Origin: Ktedonospora formicarum | GTDB taxonomy: Bacteria; Chloroflexota; Ktedonobacteria; Ktedonobacterales; Ktedonobacteraceae | Direction: 5' to 3' | DNA: 64,000 bases | NCBI RefSeq assembly: GCF_016587355.1 | Contig: NZ_BNJF01000001.1 | Span: forward strand, 3,935,721-3,999,720 | Shown here: positions 35,722-44,575 of the stretch, piece by piece | Layout: each line of letters starts with the position of its first letter | Numbering within the stretch: the stretch's first letter is position 1 | Notes under the pieces: model-generated | The model's database searches: none | Seen by the model: the letters and a program-made list of their open reading frames with translations, nothing else | What the model was told of the DNA's origin: nothing | Program-made: the position numbers and the translations under genes

Positions 35722-37443
35722 ATGCCAGGAGGCCGAGATAGCCATAACCTACCTCATGAGAGCGTCGATAGTATTTTGCTTGCAGTCAGTCGTCGAGACG
35801 ATCTGGACCATGAGACCTTATCACACTATTTTGATCGCCTTGATGAAGAGTGGACCAATGGCGCTCGCGAAAAGGTGCTCCATTTGTTGCGCAGCCGGGA
35901 TACCTCAGCGCATACCGCCGCCATTCTTATCCTTGCCGAGCTAGCGACCGATTTTGATCTTGAAGAGCTCGAAGATTTTGTCACTGATCCGACCGTGAGT
36001 GATATGGTCAAGCTTTCCCTCTCCCCTATTTTGAAAGAATTAGGCTCCGAAATGGCGGATGATGGATTGGTAGAGTATCTCAATGACCCTGCTGGCGCTA
36101 TGTTGCAAATGCAAATGCATCTACTAGAGCTGGTGGGGCAGAGTGAAAAAGGGGTGGAGTCGGTACTTGAAGATGTAGCGTCGATGTCGCTTGAGCGAAA
36201 ACTGGCATTTATCAACTGGCTAGGGAATAGCAATGATCCGCGAGCGGCAAAATTACTCATCCCTTTGATGGAGAATCAAACTGGTAAGGTCGTCACCTCG
36301 GTGATTGACGCGCTTGAGCAATTAGGCGCGATGGCGGCTCAGCAGACCATCCCTGCCCTGAACTATCTTGTCTCTACAACCTCTAATCGCCAGGTGAAGC
36401 AACAGGCACGCGCAGTCCTTGGACGCTTAATGATGCACTCTTCACCCGATCTTGAGATGGAAGGCAATGTGGTCGCGCTCCAGCATCTTCAGCCCTATCA
36501 GGCACGCGCTAGTTTTATCGATGGGTCGGGCTCTCAAATTGTACTGCTATCCTGGAAGCGACCAGATGGGCAGCTCAAGGGCGTGAATGTCATGATGCAG
36601 GATCAGTGGGGCGTGAAGGATTGTTTCGGCATTGACGATATGGAGCCGCATCAATGGGTAGAATTGGTTACGGAACTGGATTCGCAGGGCTTTGCGAGCT
36701 TTCATATCTCTTTTGAATATGCCAGGAAGCTTATTATGGCGAGCCGTGCCATGAATAAGCGTTCGCGCCACAAGTTACCTATCGCGTATACGGTCTGGCG
36801 TCCTTTGATTGAGGCAAGCCCGGAGGAGTATGATCCATCTGTGCAAGCGGATGAGCCTGCTCAGGAGAGCGCGAAGGAACAAAAAGAGTTGCTCCCTATT
36901 TTAGAGCCTCTTACCTTTGATGAGAAGACGCAAGCATTAGCTCAGCGAGGCGCGGACCTCTATAAATTGCCGGAGTTCGCCTCCTGGCTCTTTGACCCGG
37001 TGACACGTCTGGAACCGTTCATTAATCGCTATTGGAGCGGACACAACGCGCAAGAGCTCTTTCTCGGTAAGGGCAAACGGCGTCGCAAGGCGACTCCCGC
37101 CAGTAAGGAGAAGCTAGAGCAGGATGATAAGTTAATTGGTGACGCTCTGGACGAACTGGTTGACGATCAGTGGCGTACCCTCTACGAGACGCGTTTGCGC
37201 AGACAGGCGGCTTTCTTCCTCTACTCCGGACGGGATAAAGAGGCTTCGCTCATGCGTGCAGTGGCGGCGCAATTACACCCTTCTTCCGGTGTGCCGGTGC
37301 GTGAACAGGCCTTTGCGCGCACCATGATCCAGACCTCGATTGAGCAAGGCCCCATGCGGATGATGATAGAGGCACTCGGGTCTGGTAATCTTGAGCCGCT
37401 TCCAATCACCTTCTTCAGCGATGATGATACACCTCAAGGTTAA
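35722..37443 (+). CDS. HEAT-like repeat protein of unknown function
   Basis: A 573-residue soluble protein. The first 230 residues form a run of helical pairs resembling HEAT repeats (HTAAILILAELATDFDLEEL, RAAKLLIPLMENQTGKVVTS, QTIPALNYLVSTTSNRQVKQ). Such arrays mediate protein contacts. The central region and the acidic/basic C-terminal half, with a KGKRRRKATP patch, are not recognised. It has no signal or membrane segment. Start ATG has AAGGAG upstream. It ends just before the 54-bp parS-like palindrome. Function is unknown; a scaffold role is inference from the repeats. Confidence 0.75.
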   Translation: MPGGRDSHNLPHESVDSILLAVSRRDDLDHETLSHYFDRLDEEWTNGAREKVLHLLRSRDTSAHTAAILILAELATDFDLEELEDFVTDPTVSDMVKLSLSPILKELGSEMADDGLVEYLNDPAGAMLQMQMHLLELVGQSEKGVESVLEDVASMSLERKLAFINWLGNSNDPRAAKLLIPLMENQTGKVVTSVIDALEQLGAMAAQQTIPALNYLVSTTSNRQVKQQARAVLGRLMMHSSPDLEMEGNVVALQHLQPYQARASFIDGSGSQIVLLSWKRPDGQLKGVNVMMQDQWGVKDCFGIDDMEPHQWVELVTELDSQGFASFHISFEYARKLIMASRAMNKRSRHKLPIAYTVWRPLIEASPEEYDPSVQADEPAQESAKEQKELLPILEPLTFDEKTQALAQRGADLYKLPEFASWLFDPVTRLEPFINRYWSGHNAQELFLGKGKRRRKATPASKEKLEQDDKLIGDALDELVDDQWRTLYETRLRRQAAFFLYSGRDKEASLMRAVAAQLHPSSGVPVREQAFARTMIQTSIEQGPMRMMIEALGSGNLEPLPITFFSDDDTPQG

Positions 37444-37499
37444 CTGCTTATATTTTCACCTCCTTAACAGTGATGATCGTTCGAGTTGGATCAAAAAGA

Positions 37500-37553
37500 C
37501 ATAAAATGCGACAAGGCATGTTTCACGTGAAACATGCCTTGTCGCATTTTATG
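37500..37553. terminator. 54-bp perfect palindrome between convergent genes
   Basis: Arms 37500-37526 and 37527-37553 are perfectly complementary over 27 bases with no spacer. The outer ATAAAATG/CATTTTAT tracts could give U-runs both ways. Its location between convergent genes fits a bidirectional terminator. Confidence 0.7.
37519..37534. other. parS-like ParB binding site
   Basis: TGTTTCACGTGAAACA at the centre of the palindrome is identical to the consensus bacterial parS 16-mer. parS sites load ParB for chromosome segregation and usually lie near the origin. Neither parA/parB nor dnaA is in the window. The match is direct; the function is inference. Confidence 0.6.
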
Positions 37554-37640
37554 GGGGCGCGATGCATAACATCGAAACCACAACCTCTCACAATTTGCTG
37601 TGCCCTCCTCGCGTTCAAGCGCTGAGAAGGTGACAGAGCG

Positions 37641-38930
37641 CTAGTGGGCCGGAACCGTGGCAGGCGCTTTCAGAATTTCCTGGGCTGCATACTCGCCGCT
37701 ATGCATGGCTCCCTGGATACTGCTAGATTTAGTGTATTCCCCTGCCAGGTAGAGTCCTTCGGTTTCTGTTCGGTTGCCAGGCAAGGTGTCATATATACCT
37801 GGAGGCTGATGAAATTGTGAGAAGGGAATACGATAAATTGCCATGAGTTGCCAGTGCTTCAGGTCGCGCTCTGGGAACCAGGTCGCGATCTCTTCGCGGC
37901 AGCGCTGAGCCAGTGTTTCATCATCTTCAGCAGGATTGCCCAGAATTGTTGCGCTCAGCAGGTGTTTGCGCGGCGGAGCGTACGTCGGAGCTATATTGGT
38001 GAGCAGGACGGCGTTGTTGACATAGGCGTCCGGGTTGGCGTTCAACAGGATCTTGCGCTGTGGGTAGAGCCGCTCATTGCCCGCGAAGTAGACGCAGACT
38101 GAGCCGACTGCCTGTGTTGGGAGAGGTGTTTTGACCCAGCGAGCCGCGACCTGGCTGGAGGTTGCAATCACTACCTGTTCCGCGTGAATCTCCTCACCAT
38201 TCGCCAGGCGCACTCCGTGTACGTGATTATGGCTGATAAGCAGATCTTCGACGCGCGCGTTATAGCGTATGCTCTGGCGTGGCAGCGAAGCCGCGAGTTG
38301 TTCGGGGATGCGCTGCATCCCTTCGGCTGGAAGAATGATCTCTCCTTGCGACAACATCTTAAAGGTGAACTGGAACAGGCGCGCGCTTGTACTGAGCGAG
38401 CGATCTAGAAAGATTCCGCCATAGAAAGGGCGCGCGAAGTTCTCAATAAATTTCTCTGAGAAGCCCTGCCGTTGCAGGTAGGCTTCAGTTGACTCGTCCA
38501 GCCCATCTGGTTGATCTTCGCCGGCGAAGATGGCGCTTGTAGATTGTTTTGCGAGCTTATTACGCAGGTATAGGATGCGTGCCTTATCTGTAGCTGAGAT
38601 GAGTGGATTGAAGAGTCCGGGCAGGAGTGCTCGGGTATCGCGCAAAGGGTCAGAGATCTCGTAGCGTTTGCCGTTTTTGACCAGGATGGCCCCTGGTTCG
38701 AACTTGCGCTGTTTAAGGCGTCCGTAGTCGAGGTGACGACTGGCCGCCGCGTACGCGGTAAAGAGAACCTGGAAGCCTCGATCAAGGCGATAGCCCTCTT
38801 CATGGTAATCCGTGCGTACACGCCCGCCAACCTGGTCCGCTGCCTCTAGAACCAGCACCTCCTGCCCCGACTCTACTAATTTTTTCGCGCATGTCAGGCC
38901 CGCCAGACCAGCACCTACGATGAGAATCAT
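37641..38930 (-). CDS. FAD-dependent amine-oxidase-like oxidoreductase
   Basis: A 429-residue flavoprotein. The N-terminus has the dinucleotide-binding MILIVGAGLAGLTCAKKLVE with GxGxxG, then QVGGRVRTDYHEEGYRLDRG, as in amine oxidase and phytoene desaturase-like enzymes. The C-terminal FAD motif is GLYLAGEYTKSSSIQGAMHS. The substrate is unknown; relatives include protoporphyrinogen oxidase-like and carotenoid-modifying enzymes. AAGGAG lies eight bases before the ATG. It begins 12 bases after the DUF1015 gene, so the two form an operon. Confidence 0.88.
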   Translation of the reverse strand: MILIVGAGLAGLTCAKKLVESGQEVLVLEAADQVGGRVRTDYHEEGYRLDRGFQVLFTAYAAASRHLDYGRLKQRKFEPGAILVKNGKRYEISDPLRDTRALLPGLFNPLISATDKARILYLRNKLAKQSTSAIFAGEDQPDGLDESTEAYLQRQGFSEKFIENFARPFYGGIFLDRSLSTSARLFQFTFKMLSQGEIILPAEGMQRIPEQLAASLPRQSIRYNARVEDLLISHNHVHGVRLANGEEIHAEQVVIATSSQVAARWVKTPLPTQAVGSVCVYFAGNERLYPQRKILLNANPDAYVNNAVLLTNIAPTYAPPRKHLLSATILGNPAEDDETLAQRCREEIATWFPERDLKHWQLMAIYRIPFSQFHQPPGIYDTLPGNRTETEGLYLAGEYTKSSSIQGAMHSGEYAAQEILKAPATVPAH

Positions 38931-38942
38931 GTTGTGTGCTCC

Positions 38943-40247
38943 TTACCACAAAGGGTTCATAACCAGTCCCGTAATGAGCTTGGGATAAATATAGGTTGAC
39001 TTCTGCGGCATACGATCATCTGCCTGCGCTACCTCGCACACTTGCCGCAAGGGTGTGCTATTCAGCAGGAGTGCGGCCTGTATCTCTCCATTCACGAGTG
39101 CTGAGAAGACGTGTTGCGCGTCATGCGAGTAGCGCACATGGGTCCCCGCTGTCATATCTTCTGGGCGCAGACCGAGTGTCTCCTCCAAAATCAAACGTTG
39201 CGCGATAGCTACATCGAGTCGTTTCCAGGCATCGGTGTGTTCGCTGGACTCCATATGCGTCTGCCCCTGGGCCTTCAGGCGAAGCAACAAGGTATCCTGG
39301 GCCGTCTTAAGTATGAAGGCGGTCCGCTCGCGCCCGGCTTTTTCCAGGTGTGGGAGGATATCTTCATCCGCGAGAGCCTCAAGATGCTCAACATCAAAGA
39401 AGCGAGCAAGTTCCGTCTCTTTGAGCTTTTGAAGGGCATCTGGACCCAGATTGAAGAGAAGCCGATGTGTGGGCATGACTAGCATGCCAGGGTCATCTAC
39501 ATCGATGAGTGACATCAGGGTAAAGTTGGCTGCGTCTTCAGGGTGTAGCGTTTTGCGTTGCTCTTCAAGTTCCGCGCGATATGCCAGGGCTGTTTCATAG
39601 CGATGATGCCCATCGGCGATATAGAGTTGGCGCTCGCGGAAGAAGTCCTGAATAAGGGCTATGTGCTCGGAGTTGCGCACGGGTTGCAGGCGACGCTCGA
39701 CGCCGTCCTCATCACTGAAGCTGATCTCTGGTTGCTCCGCATAGCTCGCAAGGAGACGACGCATGCGCCCCTGGGGATCTTCGAAGAGGCTCATGATCGG
39801 GCTCAGATTGGCCGCGCAGGCGCGATAGAGGTTGAGGCGATCTTCGCGAGCCTTTTTCAAGGTATGCTCATGAGGCAAGACGACGCGTGCACTCCAGGGT
39901 TCGAGACGCACGCGAGCTAGGAGGCTGGTGCGTGTATAGTTTTGTCCACCTGCCGAGAAGACTTGTTGATAGAGATAATAGCAAGCCTGCTCTTCCATGT
40001 GTAAAATACCTTGCGTGCGCCATTCCGAGAGTAGCGCGGCGGCTCGGGTGTAGACATTGTTCAGTTCGTCATCGTGCGGGGTTTGTTGGCCCAATTCCAG
40101 GCGAATAATATTGTATGGGTCGCGTTGATAATAGCGCTCCTGTGCCTCTGCGTTGATAATGTCGTATGGAGGGGTTACGACGCTCGAGAGGTCCTGTACC
40201 TTATCATGAGCATAGCGCAACCCTCGTAGTGGTTGTACATCGGCCAT
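38943..40247 (-). CDS. DUF1015 family protein
   Basis: A 434-residue cytoplasmic protein matching the DUF1015 family (COG4198). The N-terminus has PLRGLRYAHDKVQDLSSVVT and PPYDIINAEAQERYYQRDPY. The middle has RVVLPHEHTLKKAREDRLNL and a conserved ADGHHRYETALAYR stretch. Function in the family is not settled to my knowledge. It is first in an operon with the flavin oxidoreductase. ATG is preceded by GGGGG at a normal distance. Two repeat copies lie upstream. Confidence 0.85.
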   Translation of the reverse strand: MADVQPLRGLRYAHDKVQDLSSVVTPPYDIINAEAQERYYQRDPYNIIRLELGQQTPHDDELNNVYTRAAALLSEWRTQGILHMEEQACYYLYQQVFSAGGQNYTRTSLLARVRLEPWSARVVLPHEHTLKKAREDRLNLYRACAANLSPIMSLFEDPQGRMRRLLASYAEQPEISFSDEDGVERRLQPVRNSEHIALIQDFFRERQLYIADGHHRYETALAYRAELEEQRKTLHPEDAANFTLMSLIDVDDPGMLVMPTHRLLFNLGPDALQKLKETELARFFDVEHLEALADEDILPHLEKAGRERTAFILKTAQDTLLLRLKAQGQTHMESSEHTDAWKRLDVAIAQRLILEETLGLRPEDMTAGTHVRYSHDAQHVFSALVNGEIQAALLLNSTPLRQVCEVAQADDRMPQKSTYIYPKLITGLVMNPLW

Positions 40248-40339
40248 AAAACAAGCCCCCTTCTCTATAAAGAATACGTGCGTATAAAGCGATCAATCTG
40301 CCAGGAAGGTGTGCCGAGCGGATGGTTGTGGCCCTGTGC

Positions 40340-40407
40340 CCTCCGAACGAAAACCTGAGCGCTTTGCGCTAGCCGCCGAGCAGGCGGCGTTGGTTTTCGT
40401 GTAAGAC
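40340..40407 (+). repeat. Palindromic intergenic element, copy 7 (forward)
   Basis: AACGAAAACCTGAGCGC at the left and GTTGGTTTTCGTGTAAGAC at the right. The inner module is CTAGCCGCCGAGCAGGCGGC. Confidence 0.85.
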
Positions 40408-40409
40408 AT

Positions 40410-40483
40410 TCTCCAATCGAAAACCTGAGCGCTTTGCGCGAGCAGCGCTGTGCCCTCGTATAAGGGGTGGTTTTCGCATAAGA
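40410..40483 (+). repeat. Palindromic intergenic element, copy 8 (forward)
   Basis: ATCGAAAACCTGAGCGC at the left and GGTTTTCGCATAAGA at the right. The inner part carries the GTGCCCTCGTATAAGGG module. It follows copy 7 almost directly. Confidence 0.85.
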
Positions 40484-40606
40484 TTTAAGTGGGCCTGCTC
40501 TTTGCTCATTGTACCACAGGGCCGCAGAGGAGGCGAAAACATGGTGCCAGGGTCTAGTTTCAGGTCGTATCGCCCCATACACAAGAAAAAATGTTCAAAT
40601 TGGGGC

Positions 40607-40636
40607 TTGACAGCGAGTGAGATGTTATGGTAACAT
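40607..40636 (+). promoter_or_regulatory. Strong candidate promoter upstream of the pseudokinase-Rieske gene
   Basis: TTGACA (40607-40612), 18 bases, then TAACAT (40631-40636). Confidence 0.55.
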
Positions 40637-40711
40637 GCTCCATGTAGAACAAAGGTTCAAAACTAAATATGCTCTCCCAATCCCCATCATCTCTCCTCTT
40701 TCTATCCCCTG

Positions 40712-40749
40712 TAGCGGTCGGGTTTCCTCTCTCTCCCTCCCGACCGCTA
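40712..40749 (+). other. GC-rich hairpin in a leader
   Basis: TAGCGGTCGGG (40712-40722) pairs perfectly with CCCGACCGCTA (40739-40749). The 16-nt loop is all pyrimidine. There is no T-run after it, so it is not a standard terminator. Confidence 0.5.
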
Positions 40750-40978
40750 GGCGGAAAAGACCTTCACTGTGGAACCACGAAACATTCTGATGCTTCTGCC
40801 TCTACTTCGCTCTCGCTTTCCCTGTACCGCGATATTATATAAAGGCTTTTTCATCACTAAGGAGAAGGGCCTGTATCATGAGCAGAGGTGAGAAGTGCGA
40901 GGAAAACTGGAACACTTCCTCTGGTTGAGAAAATAGGGCATACGCTCTACCCACAAGTCCTATGACGAGCAAAACGCA

Positions 40979-41007
40979 TTGACGTGCATTTATGTGAAGG
41001 GTAGAGT
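40979..41007 (+). promoter_or_regulatory. Second candidate promoter, proximal to the pseudokinase-Rieske gene
   Basis: TTGACG (40979-40984), 17 bases, then TAGAGT (41002-41007). Confidence 0.45.
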
Positions 41008-41065
41008 ATATATGTGTGGGTGAGGTGAAGGTGCATAATTAGTTCTTGCCTTGGGTGAGGAGAGC

Positions 41066-42958
41066 ATGAGAGGGGATGAAGAAGGCAAGGCACATTATGG
41101 CGGGAGTAGTTCAATGCAAGCAACAAATAGCCTTACAGGGCAAATCGTGGGCGGTGACTATCTGGTAGAGCGTCTGGTGGGGAAGGGGCGTTCGCAAGTG
41201 GTATATCGGGCGCGTCAGGTCTCCACACAGGAGCGGGTTGCGCTAACTTTGTTTCTTCTGCCGGAGCACTTTTCCGCCGCTGCACGTGAACGTTATCTGC
41301 AACGCTTCCAACATGAAGCACGTAAAATACAGTCTCTAAGACATCCGCATATTATGGCTGTCTATGCCTATGGGGTATATGACGCTTACCCTTATCTGGT
41401 CACGCCTTATATGATGCATGGCTCTCTTGTGGATGTCATCAAGGACAAACAGCGTCTTCCTCATGAAGAAGTCAGGCTGATTGTCGAGCAGGTCACCTCT
41501 GGTTTGAGCTACGCGCATGAACATGAGAGTATTCATGGAACGCTCAAGCCCGCGAATATTGTTTTGCAGCCCGATTCCTCTCTGCTGGTGGCTGGTTTGG
41601 GCTTGATGCACATGCAGCAGATGAGTGGAATTGAGAAATCCGATTATCCATTCGCGCATCTGCTCAGCATTGGAGGCTCATTTGTTACACCTCCCACATA
41701 TCTGGCCCCAGAGGTCCTGCGTGGAGAGCATATCGATAAGCGTTCAGATATCTATGCGCTAGGGATCATCCTCTTTGAATTGCTAAGTGGACAGGCGCCA
41801 TATTCAGGTCGGAAGCCAGAAATGATTCTGCGCCAGATAGAGCAGGAAGACCCTCCTTCTTTGCGCTCGTATGACCCTTCAATTCCCATCTCGTTGGAAC
41901 TTGTCGTCAGGCAAGCATTGGAGCGGGAGCCGCAGCGCCGTTTCGCGCGGATGCAGGATCTGGCGGAAGCTTTTATTCAGGTCTCGCTCGGTATTGAGCA
42001 TAGTTCTGCATCGGACCGATTGCCTATTGCATCGCTGCAGGAACCTCAGCAAGCACATGGCTCCTGGCAGTTTTCCCCTCCCATTGTCACCGGGAAAATG
42101 CCAGCGGTAATAGACCCTGTGAGAAGGCGCACCTCAGACCAATCGCCCTCTGGGCCTGATGTTGAGCACGTAAGACAGGTGGTCTCATTGCCTGCTCCAC
42201 CGACGCACGATACGCGCCAGCCTGCCGCGATTGCCACGCCTAAAGGGCGAACAGTACGCCCGTCGATGCGGGAGTCTGCACTCCAACAGCCAGAGGGATT
42301 GGCTCACTTACCTGCCCCGACTGATCGAGAGAAGCATGAGCATCATCCTCCTGCTCAGGAGTGGTTTTCACTTGCTGGTCTCGGCGATCATATTGGATCG
42401 CCGAATATGCCTGTCGCGCGTACCCTGAAGCGTGTAGAAGCCCCTTTCCCCGCTCCTAAGAAGAGGAGAGGGGTGGGGCGGAGGCGTGTTCTGGCGACAT
42501 TGGTTGCGGGTGGGGCGACGGTTGCCGGGCTGGCGTTTGCCTTACATCCCACACTGCCTAATTTATTTTCACCGTCAGCGGGTCCTGCTGGAAGCACGCC
42601 AACTGATCCCAAGGCCAATCAGAAACCTACGACTGGCATGCCTGGTCATACTGTTTCATTGCCAGGGGCTAACCAACTCTTGAAGAATTCAGCACTTAAT
42701 TTTATCAATCCCGTTGATAAAAAGGCTAGTGTTCTTGTACATACGGAAGATGGGCAATTCGTGGCATATGAACGCGCCTGCACACATGTTGGCGTCAATG
42801 TTAACTACGATAAGGGCACACAGATGTTAGTATGCCCCGCGCATGGCGCTATCTTTGATCCCGCCAAAGGCGGTGCCGTTGTACAGGGGCCAGCCACTCG
42901 TCCCCTCCCTCGACTCTCGGTGCGTGTCTCCAATGATGGAACGCTAACATTGCTTTAG
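41066..42958 (+). CDS. Pseudokinase fused to a membrane-anchored Rieske [2Fe-2S] domain
   Basis: About 630 residues. The N-terminal half has a Ser/Thr kinase fold: LVERLVGKGRSQVVYRA glycine loop, PTYLAPEVLRGEHIDKRSD and LEREPQRRFARMQDLAEAFI. The catalytic residues are changed: VAxK is VALT, HRDLKPxN is HGTLKPAN, and DFG is GLG. A low-complexity linker leads to KKRRGVGRRRVLATLVAGG, a Tat-like signal or anchor segment. The last 120 residues are a Rieske domain with CTHVGVNV and CPAHGAIFDP, carrying the two Cys and two His ligands. The predicted topology is an inside pseudokinase and an outside redox cluster. ATG 41066 has AGGAG very close; ATG 41114 has better-spaced GGGAG; TTG 41051 is also open. 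Both the fusion and the kinase loss are seen directly; the signalling role is inference. Confidence 0.85.
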   Translation: MRGDEEGKAHYGGSSSMQATNSLTGQIVGGDYLVERLVGKGRSQVVYRARQVSTQERVALTLFLLPEHFSAAARERYLQRFQHEARKIQSLRHPHIMAVYAYGVYDAYPYLVTPYMMHGSLVDVIKDKQRLPHEEVRLIVEQVTSGLSYAHEHESIHGTLKPANIVLQPDSSLLVAGLGLMHMQQMSGIEKSDYPFAHLLSIGGSFVTPPTYLAPEVLRGEHIDKRSDIYALGIILFELLSGQAPYSGRKPEMILRQIEQEDPPSLRSYDPSIPISLELVVRQALEREPQRRFARMQDLAEAFIQVSLGIEHSSASDRLPIASLQEPQQAHGSWQFSPPIVTGKMPAVIDPVRRRTSDQSPSGPDVEHVRQVVSLPAPPTHDTRQPAAIATPKGRTVRPSMRESALQQPEGLAHLPAPTDREKHEHHPPAQEWFSLAGLGDHIGSPNMPVARTLKRVEAPFPAPKKRRGVGRRRVLATLVAGGATVAGLAFALHPTLPNLFSPSAGPAGSTPTDPKANQKPTTGMPGHTVSLPGANQLLKNSALNFINPVDKKASVLVHTEDGQFVAYERACTHVGVNVNYDKGTQMLVCPAHGAIFDPAKGGAVVQGPATRPLPRLSVRVSNDGTLTLL

Positions 42959-43061
42959 ATGGCATATGGATAGTTTGGGTATATATGCTTGCCAATAGGG
43001 GTTAGAAAGGCTACAATAGCGGCGTCAGTGTTGTTCTGCTTGGAGAAAAGAGGGGTTGCAT

Positions 43062-43340
43062 ATGGACTCAATGCTTATTACTTATCTTGGTTTGATTGTG
43101 GCCCTTTCCATCCTGGTCTGGAGCGCCGGAGTACTATTTCGTTACTATCGTAAGCCGCGCTCGGGTGTGCATGGACGTAGTCAGAATCTAGACGCTTGGA
43201 TACCCTTCAATCCTACTACGGCGACTGAGGAAGAATATCTGGAGGCTATTGGGGAGGAGGATGAGGAGTCACCGGCGCGCCTCCATATTCAGACACGTCA
43301 GAATGGTCATTCCAATAACGGACATAAGCATACATTCTAA
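43062..43340 (+). CDS. Small membrane protein, unknown
   Basis: A 92-residue protein with one N-terminal membrane segment (MLITYLGLIVALSILVWSAG), then RYYRKPR and an acidic to polar tail ending in His/Asn-rich residues. ATG 43062 has GAGGGG upstream. I do not recognise it. It lies 103 bases after the pseudokinase-Rieske gene on the same strand and could be a partner, but that is only proximity. Confidence 0.6.
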   Translation: MDSMLITYLGLIVALSILVWSAGVLFRYYRKPRSGVHGRSQNLDAWIPFNPTTATEEEYLEAIGEEDEESPARLHIQTRQNGHSNNGHKHTF

Positions 43341-43379
43341 GTATGAGAGAGAGGAGAGGCGCCATTGCCCACTCACTCG

Positions 43380-44006
43380 CTACTCTTTACTCTTCTCAAA
43401 GATGCGTGCGACCTCTGCCAGAATATCTTCTACATTCAACTCAGGTAACTCGTCAATGCTGATTTCGCCAGGGGCTTCTGGTTCAGGTTCTCCATCTTTG
43501 TTGTTGTTATCTTCCTTTGGCTGATCTTGTTGAAAGAACTCTTGCTCGCAGGTCTGTAGTGCCTCTTGAACGGGCATTCCCTTGTAAATAATGCGAGGGA
43601 GCAGGTTATTGTAAATACTAACAGTTTGCATGATGGCGCCAACCGCTAGTTGAAATTGATCAAAGGAGAGGTCGTGGTCCGCCAGAGGGATAGTCTCTTC
43701 CAGGCGTATCTCACCATCTTCCAGGTCCAGGCCGAATTTTCCGATAGCAATGCGGTAATTAACAGCCATTAGAGCTTCCAGGCATTCCAGGCGCTTGCGC
43801 TGCGTGATATGTGTAACATGAGGGACAATGAGCATGAGCTTACGTAGACCATCGCGGCGCTGGAGCCCGACGACAAGTCGCCATTGCCCCTGCTCTCCAT
43901 GAAATACTAGTTCCAGTAGCTCTTGCTGCTCATCAATACGCGATATTTTGAGCCCCATCTGATTCAAATATTCTACTAATTGAGGAATGCCAAAGCTCTG
44001 TGCCAT
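43380..44006 (-). CDS. YbjN-domain protein
   Basis: A 208-residue protein. ALMAVNYRIAIGKFGLDLED, then GEIRLEETIPLADHDLSFDQ and LAVGAIMQTVSIYNNLLPRI match the YbjN / type III chaperone-like fold. The C-terminal 60 residues are acidic and low-complexity. YbjN proteins are often linked to stress or motility control, but no specific function can be assigned. AAGGAG lies ten bases before the ATG. It converges with the small membrane protein gene. Confidence 0.75.
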   Translation of the reverse strand: MAQSFGIPQLVEYLNQMGLKISRIDEQQELLELVFHGEQGQWRLVVGLQRRDGLRKLMLIVPHVTHITQRKRLECLEALMAVNYRIAIGKFGLDLEDGEIRLEETIPLADHDLSFDQFQLAVGAIMQTVSIYNNLLPRIIYKGMPVQEALQTCEQEFFQQDQPKEDNNNKDGEPEPEAPGEISIDELPELNVEDILAEVARIFEKSKE

Positions 44007-44515
44007 TGGGTCTTAGCTCCTTGTATTGTATCTACTGTTCTAGCGTGGGTGAAGGAATGATACGAGCCTTTTTCGTAAATAGGATAGGAAAAGAGGGCCG
44101 CCTCCCTTTACAACCTTATTTGCCAGGCGGAAATGCATCGTGAAGCACGTATGTGCTCGCTGTCTGTGTATATGAATACAGTTATTTGTCAAAGTATAAC
44201 ATATGGTTGTGTTGCCTCTAGCCTATCTGTCACATTTGAAGTGTGACAGAGAAGGCCGAAATGATGTCAGACTTACGCTTTTTGTGTAATATGTCTGACT
44301 TCAAGGTGTGCAATGCCGGGTATAGTACTGATTGGTGAGTGCAATGATTCGTTTAGCAGTCTTCGGAAGGCTTTGAGCTCATGATATGTAGGCGCTCGCT
44401 TAAACCGAGCTCCGAGCCCGCTACTCAATCATCTGCATGCCGCTTTATGGGGGAGCACGTGAGCCTCCCATTTTTCCTTGCGTGGTAGTATAGAGGAAAG
44501 ATATAATCGCCTCAA
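44007..44515. other. Intergenic region with several hairpins, possible small RNA
   Basis: CTGTCACA (44227-44234) pairs with TGTGACAG (44242-44249). GTCAGAC near 44267 can pair with GTCTGAC near 44291. ATGGGGGAGC near 44447 can pair imperfectly with the CCTCCCAT before TTTTT (44471-44475). No plus-strand gene precedes the T-run, so a short RNA ending there is possible. The promoter for the next gene overlaps its end. Confidence 0.35.
44478..44507 (+). promoter_or_regulatory. Candidate promoter of the aminopeptidase gene
   Basis: TTGCGT (44478-44483), 18 bases, then a perfect TATAAT (44502-44507). Confidence 0.6.
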
Positions 44516-44575
44516 ATGGCGTATCTACTTGTAGAGTTGTCTATAACTCTAGTGAAAGAGGAGCATTTATTTCGT

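Larger units (their letters stand above)
40248..41065. other. Long intergenic region with repeats, promoters and a hairpin
   Basis: It holds two repeat copies (40340-40483), a strong promoter (40607-40636), a GC-rich hairpin (40712-40749) and a second promoter (40979-41007). A 16-codon frame at 40878-40928 (MSRGEKCEENWNTSSG) follows AAGGAGAAGGG. This could be a small separate transcript or a long leader for the next gene. Confidence 0.4.
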
